A stretch of DNA of 64,000 nucleotides, from assembly GCA_027257055.1 (NCBI GenBank), contig JAPVLO010000277.1, forward strand, positions 1,116,001 to 1,180,000, read 5' to 3'. Of the stretch, positions 35,816 to 49,108 are shown one piece after another. Origin of the DNA: Cephalopachus bancanus. Its lineage: Eukaryota; Chordata; Mammalia; Primates; Tarsiidae. Each line of letters begins with the position of its first letter. The first letter of the stretch is position 1. A model generated the notes under the pieces. It ran no database searches and was not told where the DNA came from. It worked only from the letters and a program-made list of their open reading frames with translations. A program made the translations under genes and the position numbers.

Positions 35816-36720
35816 AAAAAAGAAAGAAGAAGGAGAAGAAAAATATGACCACCCCAAGCTGCTCCCATTCCAGACTGGGGAAGGTAGCGTTTTACCCTCT
35901 TGCCTCTGACACACATACCTTCCCCCCATCCTCCTACTGAATGGAGAAAATGAAGTCCCAGCCTTGGGGCTCAGCACCTGCCCTGAGGAAGCAGGAGTGA
36001 CAGGCTGCCCCCAAACCAGCCTGGCATCTGGGGGTAGTCACGCCCACTTCTCATTCCAGGTGGAACTTTCCAAAGGGCAAGTGCGATTCCTGAGGCAGGG
36101 GTACAGCTCTGGCCTCTGACTGGTGCATCCCCGCCACCCACCCACCCACGCACCTGGGGCTGGCATCCTGGGAACTGGTCCAACCACCTGGAAGACAGTG
36201 GGAAGCCAACCCTCAGAGGTGGACCAGGTCACCCCATGTTCAGAAGGCAAGACTTGTAATAGTTGTACTTTGCCAAAGAGGAGAAGAACTCACAACAATG
36301 GCTGTAAACTGCTCTGCAAACATCCAATGAGATAACAATGATGGATTGTTGCTGGGAGCTGGGGGTGAGGGGTCTGGGGGGAGTGGAAAAGACCAGGGAT
36401 GAGCCTTGGTGCCAGGTGAGTGGGGAAGAGGGGAGGACAGATGAAAGAGCTAAGAGACTTGGGAATCTGACCTTTTCTTAAACCACTGAGGCCATGCTCA
36501 GAATCGTCTGTTGCGCTGAGACTTGGCCAAGGTTGATACTGCAGGCCAGAAACCAACTGACAGCAAGGCCGGCAGTGTATATTTATGAGGTCTCAAATGG
36601 CAGTTCTCGGGAGGTATTCACCAATGATTATTTCAGCAATCAAATCATAAAATGAGTTGTGTCCTGACCCCAAGGATGGGGATCTAATTCCTCACTTCCA
36701 TCCCTGTCCTGCTTAAAAAA
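35816..36720. other. Intron 2 single-copy DNA
   Basis: No exon or clear repeat recognised. Confidence 0.5.
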
Positions 36721-36721
36721 A

Positions 36722-36858
36722 ATTCTGGCACTTTGGAAGGTTGAGGTGGGAGGATCACTTGAGCCCAGGAGGTCAAGGCTGTAGTGATCCACGATCATGC
36801 CACTGCACTGCAGCCTTGGGTGACAGAGTGAGAGACCCTGGTGCAAAAAGAAAAAAAA
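36722..36858 (+). mobile_element. Alu fragment
   Basis: 'TGGCACTTTGGAAGGTTGAGG' to an A9 tail. It combines left-arm start motifs with right-arm end motifs, so it is internally deleted. Confidence 0.82.
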
Positions 36859-37528
36859 ATTCTTTTAAATGAGAAATAAACTTAGTCTGATTTCTTAGAC
36901 ATCCGGTGTAGACTGAGATTCCTAGGACTTAACGGCAAATAATTCCCACCCAAGTGCCTGGGAGAAAAATGTAGGCCAGGAGGTGAAGGATCCCGCCCTT
37001 GACTTCCCCAGAGAGCTGATGCAATCGAAGGCAAAGATGACGCCCTCTCCCTGACCCGCTCCATCCATCTTGGGGAACCCACCCACCCACCCTGCGCTTG
37101 AAGGGGAACAAGCAACCCAGGGCTGGGAGAAGGAAGGGCAGCGAAGGGAGGGAGGAGGAGGAATCGGAGCCCCGGAGAAGATTGGGAGCACCCGCTGGGC
37201 ATTGCCTGGAAGCTGGGGAGCAAGCTCAGGCTGCCATTCAGCGCCCCGTGGGTGTCACGGAGCCTGGTCTGCGCTGCTGCAGATGTGCCCTGCAGACCTG
37301 CACCTGCAGGGGAGAGCTGGCCTTGAACCTGAGCCCGTGCTGGACAGACCCTCACGCTCACACCCAGAAGCACAGTTGATGGGTCTCGGCCCCTCCACTT
37401 CTCTGGGGCGCTGGAGCTCACACATCTGCCATATGGCTGCTATACACGACCTCAAACATTTGCTATATATCTGCTACGTATATTGCTGGACATACAGACA
37501 TGTTAGAAAAATTGGGGCTGGCTGGCTG

Positions 37529-37655
37529 GCCGGGTGTGATGGCTGACACCTGTAATCCCAGCACTCTGGGAGGCCTAGGTGGGAGGATCTCGTGAGACCA
37601 GGAGTTCAAGAACAGACTGGGCAACACTGCAAGACCCCACCTCTGCAAAAAGGTA
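37529..37655 (+). mobile_element. Alu left arm (FLAM-like)
   Basis: 'GGCCGGGTGTGATGGCTGAC' to 'CTGCAAAAAGGTATAAAAAC'. Confidence 0.85.
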
Positions 37656-39469
37656 TAAAAACTAAGAACAATCAGAGCCAAGACCCTGCCCAGAGCTGTT
37701 TTGGACTAGCCAGGGATGCACAGCTCAGAACCAATAATCACGTGAAGTCTGACAGACTGCAGCGGGCCCGGGCTTCTCACAGGCCACCCAAACCCTTCAC
37801 CTCCAACTTTGGCTCTTCAGCATCCTGGACACTGAAGGAAGGAAGACACATAAATGGCGGCAAGTGCCCGTGCCCCGCACAGCCAGTCAGTGCCACCAAA
37901 GAGAGACCGGAGGGGATCCAAGGGGACCCAACGGGAGGCTTCTGGGAAAAGCCAGACCTCAGCCCCGAGGGGCAGCAGGACGGGAGGCCACCTGCCCAGA
38001 GACCTTCCCCAGGAACCAAAGGGGCTTCGGGGGCAAAGCCTCCACCCCACCCACATGTCCCTTGCTGGCCCCCAGTCCCCCGTTCCTTCCGAAGTTCACC
38101 AGCCACTGAGCCTGGCTTTCCCGACAGGCCTGGGTCTGTCCCCGAGGCTGGCGCCTGAGTCTGGGGCATGCGGTGCAAACGGAGCCTGAGGTTTCCTGGC
38201 AGGTCTTGAGCCGTGGGTCTTCTGTGCTTTGTCAGGCTCGGCAGATGCCTGTGACAGGAAGCTGTCCCAGGGAGGCCCAGACAGCTCCGGTGGCGCTCAG
38301 GCCTCGGGATTCAGGGCACCTATTTTGGAAGCTCCTGCAGCGGCCGGACGGAAGTGGTGGCCAATCACTGCCAGTCATCCTGGAGTTGCCCTGCAGGGTC
38401 CGGGACCTCTGCTTCTGATCCCAGAGGACAGGGCGTGGGCATTCACCGGGGCTGGCTGCAGGCCTCGGGTCGGAGTGACGGAATGTGACTCCCATTTTTA
38501 AAAAATCACACACAAGCTAAGACACTCTGAAAGGGAGGGAAAAAATACCGAAAAGAAGGGAGAGAGGGATGGTCAGAGAGAGGGAGAGGCTGAAGGGCCA
38601 ACGACGGGCCGGAGGAAAAGATCCACCCCGATGTGCAGAAAGGTTTTACAAATTTCAGCCTGCACCTCATCACTGAAGGAACCGTGGAAAGAGCCCGGCG
38701 TCCGACCTGCCTCTGTGCCTCAGCGGCTCCTCCCAGGAAGGTCTGAGAACTCCTGAGCATCAACCGTGGCTCCTGCCTGGTCATAGTAAGGTCAGCGTGG
38801 GAGGGAGGGCAGTGTAGGAATGTTCCCGTGGTTTAGGACACAGGTCCTGCCCAGGCCACAGAGCTAGTAAGCAGCAGGGCTGGGACACAACCCAGCCTGG
38901 CTGACCAGTCTCTCAACCACAAACAAGAGTCCCCCCAACTCCTGCCTACAGACGCCTCGACCACCCTGTCGGGCCTAGCCCTTATCCCAGTTGGCAGCAG
39001 CTGGCAGTGGCTCAAAAAAGTCAGTCTCGATAGGACACGTGAGCAGCAAAGGCTGTAGGAAGCCCAGGACCCAAGCGTGCTGTTTCCCAAGCTTACTGGA
39101 TCCCAGAAACTTCGGGGCACATCTGCTTCAATGCTTCCCAGCCTTCATCATTGCCAAGATGAGATCTGGAGGCCTCCCAGAACCGCCACACTAGGGATAT
39201 AATTGCCATGTAAAGCGTTCCCCATAAAATCCAGGTTGCAGGAGGAACGTGGGGATGCTTTTGAATTCAAATTTGAGCCTCTGGTAACGGATAATAATGT
39301 CACAGAGCCAAGTCTATGAAGAGTCCAACTACTGTGTTGCTATTACAGCGCCCTGGTGTCAGGCACCAAGAATGTGACTTTGTCTGCAGCCTCTGGACAC
39401 TTAACACACACAGATCTCACAGGACCGTCACGGCGACCCCATCCCACCTGAGTGCCATAGGCTAGGACC
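37656..39469. other. Intron 2 single-copy DNA with MIR pieces
   Basis: About 38835-38935 ('CACAGAGCTAGTAAGCAGCAGG') and 39340-39460 look like MIR. GC-rich frames at 37592-38500 are not gene-like. Confidence 0.5.
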
Positions 39470-39772
39470 GTTTTTTTTGGTTGTTTGTTTGTTTGAGTTG
39501 GAGCCTCACTCTGTCGCCCAGACTGGAGTGCAGTGGCCGCTCTCGGCCATCGCAGCCTGGGCCTGCTGGGCTCTGGTGATCCTTCTGCCTCAGCCTTCCG
39601 AGTAGCCGGAATTACAGGCGGGCGCTACCACGCCCGGCTAATTTTTGATTTATTGTAGAGATGAGGTCTTGCCAAGTTGCCCGGGCGGGTCTCAAACCCA
39701 CAGGCTCAGGCAATCCACTCACCTCAGCCTCCCAAGGCACAGGATACAGGCTGAGCCACCGAGTCCGGCTGG
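39470..39772 (-). mobile_element. Alu
   Basis: Reverse dimer after a TTTG-rich tail. Flanks GACCGTTTT / CACCGTTTT. Confidence 0.94.
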
Positions 39773-41740
39773 GACACCGTTTTAAAGTTGACACCAAGAC
39801 AACGAAGAGAAGGATACTCAAAAGTTTGCCATGAGCTTTAAATTTCCATTTTTCAAGCTTTCCCTAATGTCACATTTTGTCCTTAAACCCATGCATTTTT
39901 TTTTTACAAACACTGTTTTGCCTAGTTGTCACCCTCCTGCGAATTAGCTGGGGAGAGTTTTCCCAGGACTCTGGAGTGGGGAGCTAAAACCAGTCAGTCT
40001 CACTGCAGAGGAACCTCGGTCTCTCCACTACGGTGTCCTCAGACATTCCCCGTCCCGCAGCTCCTGCCCCTGAACCCTGGGGTGAGGCTCTCTTCTTTCT
40101 ACTGCAAACCCCCCCCCCAGATAAGTTCTTGCTCTGATTCCTCACCCCAAATGGGACACTTCTGAAGGCAAAGAGGGCAGGCTGTTAGTTATCCTGGATG
40201 TGTGGCAACTCTCTGCAGACCTGAGTGCGAGACCTGAGCCCCAGACATCCTATCCAACCCCTTCTATGCCCCCAGATAACATACAACAGGGCTGATCCAC
40301 CACCTCCCAGACAAGGTGCCTGCAGAACGCCAGAAAGAGGCCACTGTGTGGTGCAAAGTGCTAGGTCCTCACAGCAACCTGGGCTGAGCGTCTTGGGCTC
40401 AGTATAACCTCGGGAGGCCTGGATGGGGATCAGCACTTGTCCTCCACTTCCTGGCCTCCGGGGCCTGCTTGCCAAGGTCGCCTGCTCCTCTCCGGATGCC
40501 ACCTTGTGGACTCGGTCAGCCATGCACGTGCCCCATCCTTCTTGGGTGAGGCCATGAGGGTCTGGGACGAGTGGGCGAGCAACACAGAGGCACCATCTTA
40601 AAACCCACGAGTGGGATGTGAGTGAGTCTGTGAACATTCAGGAGGGAGCCAGGGTCGAGGGAAAGCAAGTGCTTCCCCTAAGTTCCCGTGAGGCTACCAG
40701 CCTGGTCCTTGCCCTTCCAGTAGCACTCTGCTGCTGGTATCCATCACCCGCAGTACTCAGCCCACATGGGAAATCTACGCAATGACCTGCCCCCAGGTTC
40801 CACAAACCCAGAGCCCAGAGCATCTCAGGAGGTAGCAGAAATGCCAGTAGGATGGCCTGCGTCCCAGGGCTCTGCTCCTGGTGGCTGGGCTGCCTCGGCC
40901 ATGAGATGCCATGTTCTAGGCACATGTCACAATGCAGCCTCAAGAGGTGTCATCTATGCAGAACAGGGGTCTCCGTGTGTGTTTCCATCTATCATCTGTC
41001 TACCATCTATCTATAGTGTGTGTACATCAGATTGTATATAATGGATGGATGGACAGTATGCATTATATATTCTATCACATGGCACTAAAAATCACCCACT
41101 CTTGCTAGCAATAACACTGCTCTAATAACTCAATGGAATACATTTTTTTTAAAGGGGAAACATCCATTTTTTAAAATGTTCATAGCAAATACTAGAAACA
41201 ATCACAATGCCCAACGACAGGGAAATTAGGGGAATGAGTAAGAAGCAAAGTTGCAGAAAAGCAACACAGAACTCTGCATCATATTTCAAATGACAACTCC
41301 AGGGACTACGTTCTTAAGATTTTCTCCTCCTGTGATTTGGCTGATATTAGTTAAATAAGCAGCCAATTGAACAAGCATCTCTGTCCAGGTGTCGGAGGAC
41401 TGGCGATGTCTACCTCACTCTCAATTTCCCGGGATCCTCCCAGTGCAAAACGAAAAACACAGCGGACTTTCTCTACCCAGGGCCCTGACGTCTCCCTTCC
41501 CAGGGCGGCAACCCCTTCTTGGTTCAGGTATCTCTATAGCACCAGTTTTTTTCTCCCACCCTACAGAGGAAAGGCTAAAGCCCCTCCCCCAGGATACAGT
41601 CCCAGCTTAGCAGAAGCTGCCTGCCGGCAGCCTCACCCCATCCACAGACTCACTCTGCTGTGGACTAAGTCCAGCACCGGTCCTGGCTCCTTCAAGTCAC
41701 TGGGTTGTGATGACGTCCCTCTTCAGGCCCCCTCCCAGCC
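39773..41740. other. Intron 2 single-copy DNA
   Basis: Contains short simple repeats at 40985-41055 (CTAT/TGGA). No gene recognised. Confidence 0.5.
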
Positions 41741-41769
41741 TGTCTCCATTATTTAAGTGTGCCCAGGAA

Positions 41770-42292
41770 GTGGGAAAACAGGCATCTCCGGAGTTCGTGG
41801 GAATAGCTGGCAATAGCTTATCAAACACATGTGGCACTGAACTCAGAAACTCCATTGCCAGGAATTCACCCTCCAGATGTACTCGTGTAAGATGGCCTAT
41901 GTGCAAGGATAGTCGCTGTGGGCTTTTTTTTTTGGTCACAGCAGAGAACTGGAAAAACAACTTATGTGTTCATCAGTATGGAAGTGGTGAATTCAATTAG
42001 GGTATATTATGTAGCCATAATGAAGATCTGTATGTACTGATAAGGGATTCTTTCCAATACATGCTGTGAAATACTAGAAGCCAGGCATGGAATGGTATAT
42101 ATTAACAGTACATATTATCTTACCAAAAGAAGGGGAGAAGAATCTTTATATGGATTTGTATATACACATACATCCAGGAGGACAGGCAAGAGACTGATAC
42201 TACTGGTTGCTTCCAGAGAGGCATCTTGGTGACTCAGGGAGATACTTTTCACCATATTCTCTTATATACCTTTGATTTTATCATCATTATTA
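41770..42292 (+). mobile_element. L1 3' region, old
   Basis: 'CCATTGCCAGGAATTCACCC', 'GGGTATATTATGTAGCCATAA' and 'GATACTACTGGTTGCTTCCAG' follow an old L1 3' UTR. It is followed by three Alus, and the L1 may resume near 43190. Confidence 0.7.
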
Positions 42293-42585
42293 TTTTTTTG
42301 AGTTGGAGTCTTACTCCATCACCCAGGCTGCAGTGCAGTGGCACGCTCATGGCCACCCCAGCATAGACTTGCTGGGCTCCAGCGATCCTTCCACCTCAGT
42401 CTTCCAAGTAGCCAGAAATACAGGTGCACACTACCGTGCCTGGCTAATTTTTGATTTATTGTCGATACAAGGTCTCGCCAGGTTGCCTGGGCTCGTCTCA
42501 AACCTGCGGGCTCAGGCAATCCATTCGCCTTGGCCTCCCAAAGTGCTGGGATTACAGGCTGAGCCACCAAGCCCGGTCCATTATT
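42293..42585 (-). mobile_element. Alu, first of a three-Alu array
   Basis: Reverse dimer, 'TTTTTTTGAGTTGGAGTCTTAC' to 'CACCAAGCCCGGTCC'. Confidence 0.94.
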
Positions 42586-42885
42586 ATTATTTTTTTTTTT
42601 TTTGAGTTGGAGTCCCACTCCATCACCCAGACTGGAGTGCAGTGGCCACTCCCGGCCACCACAGCCTCGCCCTGCTGGGCTCCGTGGATCCTTCGTGCCT
42701 CCGCCTTCCAAGTAGCTGGAACTAGAGGTGCGTGCTACCACGCCCTGCTAATTTTTGATTTATTATAGAGACGAGGTCTCACCAAATTGCCCAGGTGGGT
42801 CTCGGACCCGCGGGCTCAGGCAATCCACTCACCTCAGCCTCCCAAAGTGCTGGAATTATAGACTGAGCCACTAAGCCTGGCCCAT
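42586..42885 (-). mobile_element. Alu, second of the array
   Basis: Reverse dimer directly abutting the first through ATTATTATT and a T14 tail. Confidence 0.94.
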
Positions 42886-43195
42886 TATTATTACTTTTTT
42901 TTTTTTTACAAGATAAGCTCTTCCTCTGTTGCCCAGGTTGGAGAACAGTGATGTGATCATAGTTCACTGCAGCCTCGACCTCCTGGGCTCAAGTGATCCT
43001 CCCACCTCAGCCTCCCAAGTAGCTAAGACTCAGGTATGTACCACCTTGTCCAGCTAATTTTTTTGTTTTTTGTAGTGATAGTGTCTCACTCTGTTTCCCA
43101 GGTTAGTCTCAAGCTCCCAGCCTCAAGCAATCCTCCCACCTCGACCTCCAAAAGTGCCAGGATTGTAGGCATGTGCATTGTGCCTGGCTAGTGTA
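42886..43195 (-). mobile_element. Alu, third of the array (older type)
   Basis: Reverse dimer after ATTATTATTAC and a T-run, with 'TCAAGTGATCCTCCCACCTCA'. CpG-poor. Confidence 0.92.
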
Positions 43196-44814
43196 CCTTT
43201 TAAATATATAACTTTGAGAATTTATTTTTTGTGATGTTAAATGAAGTAAATAAATATGCCAGAAGCATATCACTGTTTCATGCAGTCACATTTTTAATTT
43301 CTGATTTTTCCACAGAAGCATCTCAGCTGCTACCTCACTTTCCCGGAAAAGCATCTTAGCTCCCAAATGGGAAAATGGAACCCGTTTCCTAGTGGGTTCT
43401 CAGCTTCACTGTGTTCCAAAAGCTGCCGACCCGCTGTCGTCTCTCAAGTGCCCAGTTCCTGTCCCAAGGAGCCCCGTCTGAGCCCCCCGGAGCTCCGGTC
43501 TGGCTTCCAACACTCAGTCACGCACACGCCAATGGTCCTTGTTCTTAGGTCAGAGACCGTGGTGGCGCTTTGGCCAAGGGAGCCTTGAACCAAGCCAGCT
43601 TGGACCATTTGACTCTGCAGCCCCTTTTCAACTGGCTGCAAACTGGCAGGACGGAAAGGAAATACTCAACACACTGCCAGGGCAGTTCCCTCAGGGACCG
43701 AGACAATGGGCCTGCAGGGAAAGGCTTTTCCTTCCAGGCCCACGGCCGTCTGGAGGAAACAACTTCCCCTTCACCTCTGGAATGGCAGCAGCAGCCAGCC
43801 CGGAGATTTATGGAGATATAATGTGACCTCTTTATTGCCCTGGACGCTAGGGAGGCATTTCAGGGGAGATTTACGCCTTTCAGGAGGGGAGGAGCACAAG
43901 GGTGTGGAAATTTATACATGGGGACTGTTTCCCCCTCCGGGGGGTTTCTGGGGGATTACTTAATCAAACCAAGGTTAAGCTCCAATCGCCAGCCCTTTAC
44001 ATCTTCTTCTCCTGCTAATCTACCCAGTTACCCTGCTACCCTGCATGCTTCTTCTGTGTGGAATCTAAGAGCTCGGTTTAGCTCTGAGTTCCATGAACAC
44101 AAAACAAAAAAAACAAGGGTGAAGACCGCAGTTTGCAGGGCCGAGAGACCGTGCCCCTCTGTCGCCATGGTCCGATTTAGCTGTCTAGACCTGGTCCTTC
44201 CTAGCTTGGAAATTATCCATAGACTATCAAATCAAATGCTAAAGTGGCATGTTACTCTGCCTCGGTGAGTTTTCTGTCACTTATCTTTCCAAGCTGCAGA
44301 ATTCTTTCTTCAAAGAAAATCTGATTTGAGGAAGACCAACGTTAAAGACAGAGAAGCACGGCTGATGGGGCGAAAAGGTGCTAGCTGACACCCCCGGGCA
44401 CAACCACGTCGTCACGACGCAGTGCTGCAAAGTGACACTCAGGGCTCTGGCCCAAGCAGTAGGGCAGGGTCCATCCCTTGCTTCAATACCAGAACCTACG
44501 CTTACCAGATCAAAAGGCAGGGGCGATGGGAACCATTGGCAGAAACAATCGGGGACGGAAATGTTCGTCACAGTAATTTTACTATGCTTGATCTGGCCTC
44601 CCCAACCCGAAATTAAGTATTTGGAAAAGATTCTTGGACTCATCTGACATCGCACTGCATTCAAAGTCTCCTCACTTATATGCTTCTGGTCTTCCCCCTC
44701 AACTTATGTTTAATTAATTCTCAATTGCTATAAAAGTCAAACAGTATAGAAGACTATCACACGACAGTCTCCGTTATGTCACCCCCAGAAGCAAAGGTGA
44801 CTAACCACTTTTCT
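43196..44814. other. Repeat-poor block of intron 2
   Basis: About 1.6 kb without recognisable repeats. It includes AT-rich motifs (GGAGATATAATG at 43811, AGATAAG in reverse at 44281) and a TCF-like AGATCAAAAG at 44507. It is a candidate conserved noncoding element, by composition only. Confidence 0.35.
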
Positions 44815-45095
<281 letters not shown>

Positions 45096-45129
45096 ACTAA
45101 CCATTTTTCTATTTTCCCAGACATCTTCC

Positions 45130-45490
45130 ATTTCCTTAATTAAAATTTTTATTTGCAGAAATTTAAAAGAATTACAGAAAAGCACAAAGGATAACATAAC
45201 AATTCCACATATTCCCCCTCTCCGACCACCATTTTGAATTTCATGTGTATATCCTTCCGATTCATTCTTATATTTTTACTCAACACATACAAATGTCCCC
45301 CCAAAAAACATAAGTATTGTTTTGTGTGGTTTTTAAGACTTAACGAGAAAGCCTTCATACTCTGTGCCGCAACAAACCTACTTTTAAAAAATATGAAATC
45401 TTTCAATCACTGAGAAAAAATATACAACACCCCTGAGAGCCTACCACCAGCTTTGTCAATTCTTTACAGTTTACCACATTTGCTTCGGAC
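45130..45490. mobile_element. Ancient AT-rich repeat (L1-like), unclassified
   Basis: 'TTTGCAGAAATTTAAAAGAA', 'ACACCCCTGAGAGCCTACCA' and 'GTTTACCACATTTGCTTC' look like an old LINE 3' region. Family and strand not resolved. Confidence 0.35.
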
Positions 45491-45498
45491 ATCTCTTT

Positions 45499-45788
45499 TT
45501 TTTTTAGTCAGAGTCTCACTCTCACCCAGGCTGGAGTGCAGTGGCACGCTCATGGCCACTGCAGCCTCGACCTGCTGGGCTCAGGCAATCCTTCTGCTTC
45601 AGCCTTCCAAGTAGCTGGAACTACAGGCACATGCCACCATACCCAGATCATTTTTAAAAAATTTACTGTAGAGATGAGGTCTCACCGAGTTGCCCAGGCT
45701 GGTCTTGAACCTGTGGGCTCAGGCAATCCTCTTATCTCGGCCTCCCAAAGTGCTGGGATTATAGGCGTGAGCCACAGCGCCTGGCCGC
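45499..45788 (-). mobile_element. Alu
   Basis: Reverse dimer. Flanks GCTTCGGACAT / GCTTCAGAGAT. Confidence 0.93.
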
Positions 45789-46029
45789 TTCAGAGATTTT
45801 TAAAGAAATAAAACATTATAGGGTAACCCCCTCGAGTACCTTCCCACTGTGGGAGCTTTTCTATCCTCTCAATAAATCTTGCTTAAAAAAAAAAGTAAAA
45901 AGAAATAAAACATTGTAGATACAGCTGATTCCAGTCTGTTTCTTTTAAGTATGTTGATACATGTGCATCGACTTTATTTGTGTTGACTAAAGTTTTCCTT
46001 TATGCTAGTGTCAACATGCTATTTATTTA

Positions 46030-46382
46030 TTTCCTTATGGCTACAGACCGAATGTCTGTGTCTCCTTCACTTCAGATCTGGACATTCCAGCCTCCGGTGT
46101 GATGGTATGTGTTCGGTATGTTGGGTGATTAGGTCACAGGGTGGAGCCCTAATAAACGGGATTAGTGTCTTATAAGAAGAGACGGAAGAGAGATCGCCTC
46201 ATCTCCCCATTCCCATGTGAGGATATAGGAAGAAGATGGCTTCTGCCAATCAGGAGGCTGGCACTCACCAGACAATGATCGGTCAGGGCCTTGATCTGGG
46301 ACTTCCAGCCTCTGTACATGCTTGTTGTTTAGGCCACCCAGTCACGGCGTTCTGTTTATAGCAGCCCAAACTGACCGAGACA
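46030..46382 (+). mobile_element. MLT1-type LTR remnant
   Basis: 'GTCTTATAAGAAGAGACGGAA', 'CTTGTTGTTTAGGCCACCCAG' and the end 'AGCAGCCCAAACTGACCGAG' follow the ERVL-MaLR LTR layout. No internal genes. Confidence 0.65.
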
Positions 46383-46559
46383 CGACGATGTACATTCAGG
46401 TTGTTTTACATTTTTGGCTGTAGTAGCAATGCTCCAACAGGCATTATTGTGATATGCTTACCCACACGGGAGAAGGTTCTCTAGGATATACTGGACATGC
46501 TCCAATCATGTTCAAATGTATATGCAGAAAACACTTTTGCTGGGTCCAGGTCCTGTTTG

Positions 46560-47000
46560 ATGATGTATCAGCCAGTTGCTATGCTGCAACAAGCAACCCT
46601 CAGTTCTCAGTGGCTTACAATATTCAACATATATTTGTTTGCTGCTGACATGACATGCCAGCTGCAAGTCGGCTGAAGTTCTGTTCTATGTGTGTGCTTC
46701 GCTCTGGGATTCAGGTTGAAGGTGAATCCTCTATTCAGGTCATGCCAGCCTCGTGGCAGGGGACAGAAAGTGATGGCAGAGCCACCTAATGACTCCTACT
46801 GCCTCTGTCTGGGAGTTGCATGGTGACTTCAAGTCATATGCTGTTGACCAAGGCAAGTCTCATAGCCACATCTGTGTCATCAGGGTGGTGGGTATACTCC
46901 TCCCAAGGAAAGAGAAGAGAAGAGGATCGAGTGCACATGCTTCTGCAACTGAGTGTCTTCATGAAAGCGGATCTATTTGGACGTTTTTCCACACTGGCGC
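46560..47000. mobile_element. Ancient interspersed repeat, unclassified
   Basis: 'TCTCAGTGGCTTACAATATTC' and 'GCTCTGGGATTCAGGTTGAAG' resemble a widespread old mammalian repeat that I cannot name with certainty. Confidence 0.4.
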
Positions 47001-47229
47001 AGACCAACTTGGCTCTCTTAGGAGGCCGTATTAGTTTTACATTGTGAAGGCTCGTAACATTTACATTCGACTCCATAATCCCCACCGTTGTTTGGCTGTA
47101 CTTGAGATCTGAAAGGCTTCCCCGTTCCTAATGCCTTGGCTGCATTTCAGCAAGTCATTTTTCACTGCCATACACACAGGACTACAGCGGACACTACTGC
47201 ATTAGTTTCTGTGCCAGCACCTCTCTCCT

Positions 47230-47640
47230 TCAGTGTGTTTTGATTTCTGATAAGGCAAGTTCCCCTTCCTCAAGTCTTCTTTTAAAAAATTGTCTTGGCT
47301 ATTCTTATGCAATAGCTCTGCCACATAAATTTTATAATCAGCTTGTCAAGTTGCATTTAATCAATCCTGTTGGGATGTTTCCAGAGACTGCGTTAAATTT
47401 ATAAATTTGTTGGGGGGAGTTTGGAATAAAGAATACTGCTACATTTTCCAATCCAAGAATGTAGTATCTCTTCCCATTTGCTCATGTCTTCTTGAATGAC
47501 CTTCAGGAAGGTTTTATAGCTTTCTCCATAGAGTTCTAACATATTTGTTTGCTGAAGTTGACCATTCTTTCATCTGCAAATAAGGAAAACATTGCTGCTT
47601 CCTTCTCAATCTCATTTATTTTATTAACAGAGATACCTAC
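47230..47640 (-). mobile_element. L1 ORF2 fragment, antisense
   Basis: 'AGCTTGTCAAGTTGCATTTA', 'GACCTTCAGGAAGGTTTTAT' and 'GCAAATAAGGAAAACATTGC' are antisense L1 ORF2 motifs. The frame is broken. Confidence 0.75.
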
Positions 47641-48392
47641 TCCTGATGGGATCTGAAAGGTATGGGCCAGTTCTTCAAGTCTTTCTCCCAATGCGGTCTG
47701 AATCTCTGTTATACTTGATAGTGCTTCTAAAGTTGGAGTATAAGTTAGCTCCTGATTTCGCTGGAGATGCAGGTTCTACTTGACTTGGGGGGTTTCTTTG
47801 CATCTGACGCAGTGGTCTTCAAGGAGGAAGGAGAGAAGGCACACCTGTGCTCTGCTAACCTTCACAGAAAGGCTCCACCTGTTCTTCAGACCACACACAC
47901 CCTTCTCGAATTCTGTCACCTGCTTCCTCCTCAGCCTTCCTGCTCAGGCCAACCCCATGAGTCCATGAATTTGTAAGGCCATCAATCACACCTATCTTGA
48001 ATTTCCTCTCTCTGTCTCTCTCCTTCCCGCCCTCCCTCCTCCTTCTCCCAGTTCCTCCCTCCCTTCCACATCTCACTCTAGCCTCCAAACTCTTAGGCCA
48101 AGCAAACATTTACAAATCAGACATGGAGTGGAAGGAATGGCAGTCCTCTGCAGTGGGGCCACCAGCCCAGCTCTTGGCCTCTCCTCCCCACACCAGAGGC
48201 ACCTCAGCTGAATCCTGGCACTGCTGGAGCATAGGCTGATGACAAAACGTCAAGTTGTCCCATCATCCTTCTACAGATAACTTTCACTTACTTGGCAGAC
48301 ATCGTAGGCAAAACGTGAGGCTGCTATGAAGTGCAATATTCTTTCACGTATATTCAAGATGTTTATTCCAACTTGATTTGTATTCCAAATGG
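47641..48392. other. Intron 2 single-copy DNA with a CT-rich tract
   Basis: A CT/CCTCC-rich polypyrimidine tract lies at 48002-48072. No gene recognised. Confidence 0.5.
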
Positions 48393-48678
48393 AATTCTTT
48401 TTTTTTGAGTTGGAGTCTCACTCTGTTGCCCAGGCTGGAGTGCAGTGACATGATCAAGCCTGGACCTGCCGGGCTCAGATGATCCTTCTGCCTCAGCCTT
48501 CCCAGTAGCTGGAACAACAGGCATGCGCCACCACGCCCGGCTACTTTTTTGATTTATGGTAGAGACGAGGTTTCACCAAGTTGCCCCGGCTGCTCTCGAA
48601 CCCTGGGCTCAGGCAATCCTCTCACCTCAGCCTCCCAAAGTGCAGGGATTACAGGTGTGAGCCACTGCACCCGGCCCC
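48393..48678 (-). mobile_element. Alu
   Basis: Reverse dimer with a small right-arm deletion. Flanks CCAAATGGAATT / CCAAATGAAATT. Confidence 0.95.
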
Positions 48679-48730
48679 AAATGAAATTATAAAGTGTTTT
48701 CACTTCTGTAGTTTTAAAATGTGACTTAAA

Positions 48731-49020
48731 GTTTTTTGTTTTTGTTTTGAATTGGAGTCTCACTCTATCGCCCAGACTGGAGTACAGTGGTCGTTCCCGG
48801 CCACCGCAGCCTCGACCTGCTAGGCTCCAGCGATCCTTCCGCCTCAGCCTTCTAAGTAGCTGGAACTACAGGCACGTGCTATCACACCCGGCTGATTTTT
48901 TTATTTATTGTAGAGAAGAGGTCTCGCTGCCCGGGTGGGTCTCGAACCCGCGGGCTCAGGCAATCCACTCACCTCAGCCTCCCAAAGGCGCGGGATTGCA
49001 GGCTGAGCCACCGAGCCCGG
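48731..49020 (-). mobile_element. Alu, young
   Basis: Reverse dimer, CpG-rich. Duplication GTGACTTAAAGTTTT / GTGACTTAAAAGTTTT. Confidence 0.97.
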
Positions 49021-49108
49021 CGTGACTTAAAAGTTTTAACGCAAATTATAAAACACAATAAACCCGCAGATCAAAACTAGGCAAGTTGCTTGGAGTAACA
49101 GGTTTGGT

